From positions 248,001-312,000 of the forward strand of contig NZ_JAZGJP010000001.1 of assembly GCF_036408795.1 (NCBI RefSeq): DNA of 64,000 nucleotides, given 5' to 3'. Source of the stretch: Olsenella_L kribbiana. GTDB taxonomy: Bacteria; Actinomycetota; Coriobacteriia; Coriobacteriales; Atopobiaceae. This document shows, in pieces, positions 60,941-64,000 of this stretch. Position numbers and translations under genes: made by a program. Each line of letters starts with the position of its first letter. Position 1 is the first letter of the stretch. Below the pieces are notes generated by a model that saw only the letters and a list, made by a program, of their open reading frames with translations, ran no database searches and had not been told where the DNA came from.

Positions 60941-63001
60941 TTACAGCGCGTCCACGTATTCGCTCTGTGCAGCCTTCTTCGCGGAACGAATCAGGAACTC
61001 CTCGTTCGACGAGGTGGCCTTGAGGCTCTTCACGAGCGCCATCTCGGCACGTTCCGTGTTGTTCATGTTCGCCAGGATGCGGCGGATGCCCCAGACGAAC
61101 GGCTGGAGCTCCGGATCGATCAGAAGCTCCTCGTTCCTCGTGCCGGATGCAACCGGATCGATGGCCGGGAAGATGCGCTTGTCCGCAAGCTCGCGGTCGA
61201 GCTTGAGCTCCATGTTGCCGGTGCCCTTGAACTCCTCGAAGATGACCTCATCCATCTTGGAGCCCGTATCGACGAGGGCGGAGGCAAGAATCGTGAGCGA
61301 GCCGCCATTCTCGATGTTTCGGGCAGCGCCCAAAAACTTCTTCGGCGGATAGAGGGCGGCAGAATCGACGCCACCGGAAAGGATGCGTCCGCTTGCCGGC
61401 ATTGCAAGGTTGTAGGCACGGGCAAGACGGGTGATGGAGTCGAGCACGACCACGACATCCTGGCCAAGCTCCACGAGACGCTTGGCGCGCTCGATGACAA
61501 GCTCGGAGACCGCTGTATGGTTAGAAGCAGGCATATCGAAGGTCGAGGCGACGACCTCGCCCTTGATGGAGCGCTGCATGTCCGTGACTTCCTCAGGACG
61601 CTCGTCGACGAGCAGGCAGATCAGATGCACTTCGGGATTGTTGGCCGCGATGGATTCGCAGACCTTCTTGAGCACGGTCGTCTTGCCTGCCTTCGGCGGC
61701 GAGACGATAAGTCCTCGCTGGCCCTTGCCGATAGGAGACACGATATCGATGGCACGGCCTGTGATCGAGTCCTTGCCATGCTCCATCTTGAGGCACTCGT
61801 TCGGATAGATAGGTGTGAGGTCGCGGAAGCGCGGACGGTGCCTGAGCTCCTCGACGGTCATGCCGTCAACAGTGTCGATGGAGATGAGGGGCGGGAATTT
61901 CGAGTTGTTGCGGTTCGGACCCACGGTGCCTGAGACCTCGTCGCCGGTCCTGAGGCCGTTCTGCTTGATCATCTGCTGGAAGACGAAGGCATCGTCGTCG
62001 CCCTGCATGTAGTTGCCGGTGCGGATGAAGCCATAGCCTTCGGGCTGAATCTCGAGGATGCCCGTGACGGGGCGGAAGCCCTCGGCCTTCGCTGCTGCCT
62101 CGAAGATGCTCTCGACAAGATCGGCCTTGCGCAGGCCCACATACTCGACGCCGAGCTCTGCTGCCTTGCTCCTGAGCTCGGCAACCTTCATCTCCTTGAG
62201 CTCGTCGCGCGTGAGGCTCGGCTCCGGAACCTCCTGGCGCCTGTTGTTGCGGCGGCGGTTCTGGCCATTCTGGCGGCTGTTGCGCTGATTGAAGCGGTCA
62301 TTGCGCTGGTTGAAGCGGCCATGCTCCTGTCGCTCGCCGTTGCGCTCGCCGTTCTGGCCACCCTGATGCTCGGACCCGTTGCGCTCGAAGCGGCGGTTCT
62401 GCCTCCTGCGGCCACGGCCACGCTCCTCGTGCTCATGCTCGTGCTCGGAAGCGCTGCCTTCCTGCTGCTCGGAGGAGGACCCGACTGCAGGCTCAGCCTC
62501 GTGCTCCTGCTTCTCTGCAGCCGGAGCAGCCTCTTCTGCATGCTCCGCGCGGCCTTCATGCTCTCGGCGCTGCTCATGCTCTGCAGGTGCCTCTGCGCTC
62601 TCATGCTCTGCATGCACGGCAGGCTCCTGGGGAGCAGTCTCAGAAGGTGCAGGCTCGGCAGGTGCAGCTTCAGCGCTTGCCTGCTTTCTTGTGCGACGGC
62701 GACGCTGCGGCTTCGGTGCCTCTTCTGCTGCGGCCTCTGCCTTCGGAGCCTCGGCTGCAGGTGCCTCTGCACTTTCAGCCTCTGCTGCCTTCTTGCGTGT
62801 ACGGCGCCTGCGAACAGGCTTTTCTGCCTGCTCTGCAGATTCTGCAGACACATCTGCGGCTGCGGATGCATCCTCTGCATCCTTCTTCCTGCGCGTCGTG
62901 CGGCGGCGCTTCGGCTTCGGCGCTTCCTCGTTCTCGCCTGGGACCGGCTGAGCGGACACCTCGGGTACCGAGGCTCCGCCCTCGTTCATGTCGTCCGACA
63001 A
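60941..63001 (-). CDS. rho: Transcription termination factor Rho, with long low-complexity N-terminus
   Basis: About 686 residues, much longer than the 420 of E. coli Rho. From about residue 300 it is a normal Rho: the N-terminal helix bundle (LTRDELKEMKVAELRSKAAELG), RNA-binding fold, Walker A PPKAGKTT, and the Q/R-loop region with SGGVDSAAL. The first 290 residues are low-complexity: an Ala/Glu/Lys/Arg part with repeated RRRRTRK-like patches, then a Glu/His part, then an Asn/Gln/Arg-rich part. Similar insertions occur in other actinobacterial Rho proteins and add RNA binding. I use the TTG at 63001 (AGGA 5 nt upstream); ATG 62989 is also possible. Confidence 0.92.
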   Translation of the reverse strand: MSDDMNEGGASVPEVSAQPVPGENEEAPKPKRRRTTRRKKDAEDASAAADVSAESAEQAEKPVRRRRTRKKAAEAESAEAPAAEAPKAEAAAEEAPKPQRRRRTRKQASAEAAPAEPAPSETAPQEPAVHAEHESAEAPAEHEQRREHEGRAEHAEEAAPAAEKQEHEAEPAVGSSSEQQEGSASEHEHEHEERGRGRRRQNRRFERNGSEHQGGQNGERNGERQEHGRFNQRNDRFNQRNSRQNGQNRRRNNRRQEVPEPSLTRDELKEMKVAELRSKAAELGVEYVGLRKADLVESIFEAAAKAEGFRPVTGILEIQPEGYGFIRTGNYMQGDDDAFVFQQMIKQNGLRTGDEVSGTVGPNRNNSKFPPLISIDTVDGMTVEELRHRPRFRDLTPIYPNECLKMEHGKDSITGRAIDIVSPIGKGQRGLIVSPPKAGKTTVLKKVCESIAANNPEVHLICLLVDERPEEVTDMQRSIKGEVVASTFDMPASNHTAVSELVIERAKRLVELGQDVVVVLDSITRLARAYNLAMPASGRILSGGVDSAALYPPKKFLGAARNIENGGSLTILASALVDTGSKMDEVIFEEFKGTGNMELKLDRELADKRIFPAIDPVASGTRNEELLIDPELQPFVWGIRRILANMNNTERAEMALVKSLKATSSNEEFLIRSAKKAAQSEYVDAL

Positions 63002-63295
63002 AATGTTCCTGCTTTCTCGCTCATAGGAGCAGATATGTATGAATCCCCTGCCATGCCGGGATGTATGAGCTGCGTTTGCATGTCGGGGTAGCTGCAGCAC
63101 CGCAGCAAGGGCAGAAGCCTTCTATGTGATGCCAGCTGCTTTTGAGGTATGGATGCACGCATAGGCGTGCCGAAACAACGTGACTATAACACAAGCATGT
63201 CTGCCGCCGCTCAAAAACGAAGAAATGCAGCCATTTTTGCCACTGAGGGGACACAGAACGCATCAAAAGGCGCTCTCTTGAGCATTTCAGGGTGC
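63002..63295. other. Leader region of rho
   Basis: About 290 bp between rho and the tandem MarR gene. TATAGT on the minus strand at 63188-63183 could be the rho -10 element, giving a leader of about 175 nt; the best -35-like match lies too far away, at 20 bp. Long leaders are usual for rho because Rho represses itself. No gene is seen. Confidence 0.4.
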
Positions 63296-63967
63296 TCAGG
63301 ATACACGGGAGCGTGCAGGAGCCATCTTCCGCACCTCTTCTTCGAGCTCATGGGCACGGCTCTTCCCTTCCTCGGTGAGCGCGACCGTGACAGAGCGCGT
63401 ATCGCGCGTTCCTTGGCGGCGGATGACATAGCCATGCTCTTCGAGCGCCGCTATCGACATCGATACGGTCGGCTGGAGAAGCCCCAGGAGCTTCACGAGA
63501 TCTGAGATCGTGGCCTCTTCCTCAGGCATCCCGGAAAGGCCCAGAATCATGAGGTCGCCTGCATGGAAGGCATGCGTGCCCATCGCCTCGACCAGCCGCA
63601 CGATGCGGTCCTTCGAGAGACGCCTTGACGGGGCATCGGCTATGATCTGGTGCCTCATCGCCTCTGCGCGCTCCTCCACGAATGCAGCCCCTTCATCGGT
63701 CAGCGCACACCATACATTGCGGCGGTCCTCGAGGCCAAAAGCTCTGCTCACGAAGCCGAGCTTCACGAGATGGTTCATCCTGTGCGTCATCGTCGGCCTA
63801 AGCGAGCTCTGGTAGGTGGCGATATCGGATGTCTTCATGTGCTCGCCTGCACTGCGCAGGTGGCAGAGAACGGCAAATTCCTCGAAAGTGAGCCTCGGCG
63901 CCTGAGTGCTCGCTCTCCTCTCCAGGCTGTAGGCCCTCCTGAGAGCTATGTATTCCTTGAGCTCCAA
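63296..63967 (-). CDS. Regulator with two MarR-type winged-helix units in tandem
   Basis: 223 residues. The first unit (about 1-110) has LTFEEFAVLCHLRSAGEHMKTSDIATYQ, then SSLRPTMTHRMNHLVKLGF and the wing DRRNVWCALTDEG. The second (about 115-223) has GDLMILGLSG, then EATISDLVKLLGLLQPTVSMSIAALEEHGY and the wing RDTRSVTVALTEEGKSRAHELEE. MarR proteins normally have one such unit and act as dimers; here both lie in one chain, so a monomer may do the job. The start is TTG 63967 with GGAGG 6 nt upstream. No target is visible. The gene is read toward rho and its upstream region lies outside the window. Confidence 0.85.
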   Translation of the reverse strand: MELKEYIALRRAYSLERRASTQAPRLTFEEFAVLCHLRSAGEHMKTSDIATYQSSLRPTMTHRMNHLVKLGFVSRAFGLEDRRNVWCALTDEGAAFVEERAEAMRHQIIADAPSRRLSKDRIVRLVEAMGTHAFHAGDLMILGLSGMPEEEATISDLVKLLGLLQPTVSMSIAALEEHGYVIRRQGTRDTRSVTVALTEEGKSRAHELEEEVRKMAPARSRVS

Positions 63968-64000
63968 GAAGTGCCTCCAAACATCCTGGCTTCCGGATTC

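Overview
The window is chromosomal DNA from a high-GC actinobacterium. I infer class Coriobacteriia, most likely a gut or oral Atopobiaceae- or Coriobacteriaceae-type organism. The reasons are the GC content, the gene complement (FabK-type fatty acid synthesis, class III fructose-bisphosphatase, a T-box before ileS, a bacterial rimP-nusA-infB operon) and the protein flavour of each family. This rests on gene content and recognition only; no search was run. Most of the window is core housekeeping DNA. There is no rRNA, CRISPR array or prophage.

Layout. 1-1.7 kb: polysaccharide-export ABC transporter (ATPase and permease). 1.9-4.8 kb: two near-identical tRNA-Asn genes with the same promoter design. 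Between them lie a complete insertion sequence with 13-bp direct repeats and a frameshifted metallophosphoesterase. 4.9-15.7 kb: a minus-strand fatty acid synthesis operon, MarR/FabT-like regulator, fabH, acpP, fabK, fabD, fabG, fabF, accB, fabZ, accC, fused accDA, degV. This gene order is the one known from streptococci. A biotin ligase gene sits just upstream. 16.7-17.9 kb: a broken A-type flavoprotein gene. 18-29.7 kb: a minus-strand information-processing operon, rimP, nusA, infB, rbfA, DHH phosphoesterase, truB, ribF, dnaG, rpoD, then a small membrane protein.

29.8-37.3 kb: a LysR regulator, leuS, and a two-gene molybdenum hydroxylase (FAD subunit plus a fused iron-sulfur/molybdopterin subunit). 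37.4-45 kb (minus strand): guaB, a membrane glycosyltransferase, an RluD-type pseudouridine synthase, lspA, and ileS with an isoleucine T-box leader. 45.3-52.3 kb: class III FBPase, FtsH, a SpoU-type RNA methyltransferase, an L,D-transpeptidase and a DUF1508 protein. 52.4-58.4 kb: the aspartate pathway, hom-lysC-asd on the minus strand divergent from thrC-thrB. 58.4-64 kb: a VanZ-like protein overlapping an unrecognised membrane-anchored acidic protein, tRNA-Ala, rho with a long low-complexity N-terminal region, and a regulator made of two MarR-type winged-helix units in one chain.

Most interesting points: the insertion sequence with iterated palindromes and an unusually long target duplication; the streptococcal-order fab/acc operon in an actinobacterium with a candidate MarR operator; the tandem MarR protein; the Cys/His tail on NusA; and two genes broken by single-base changes. 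I did not find a convincing wholly new multi-gene system.
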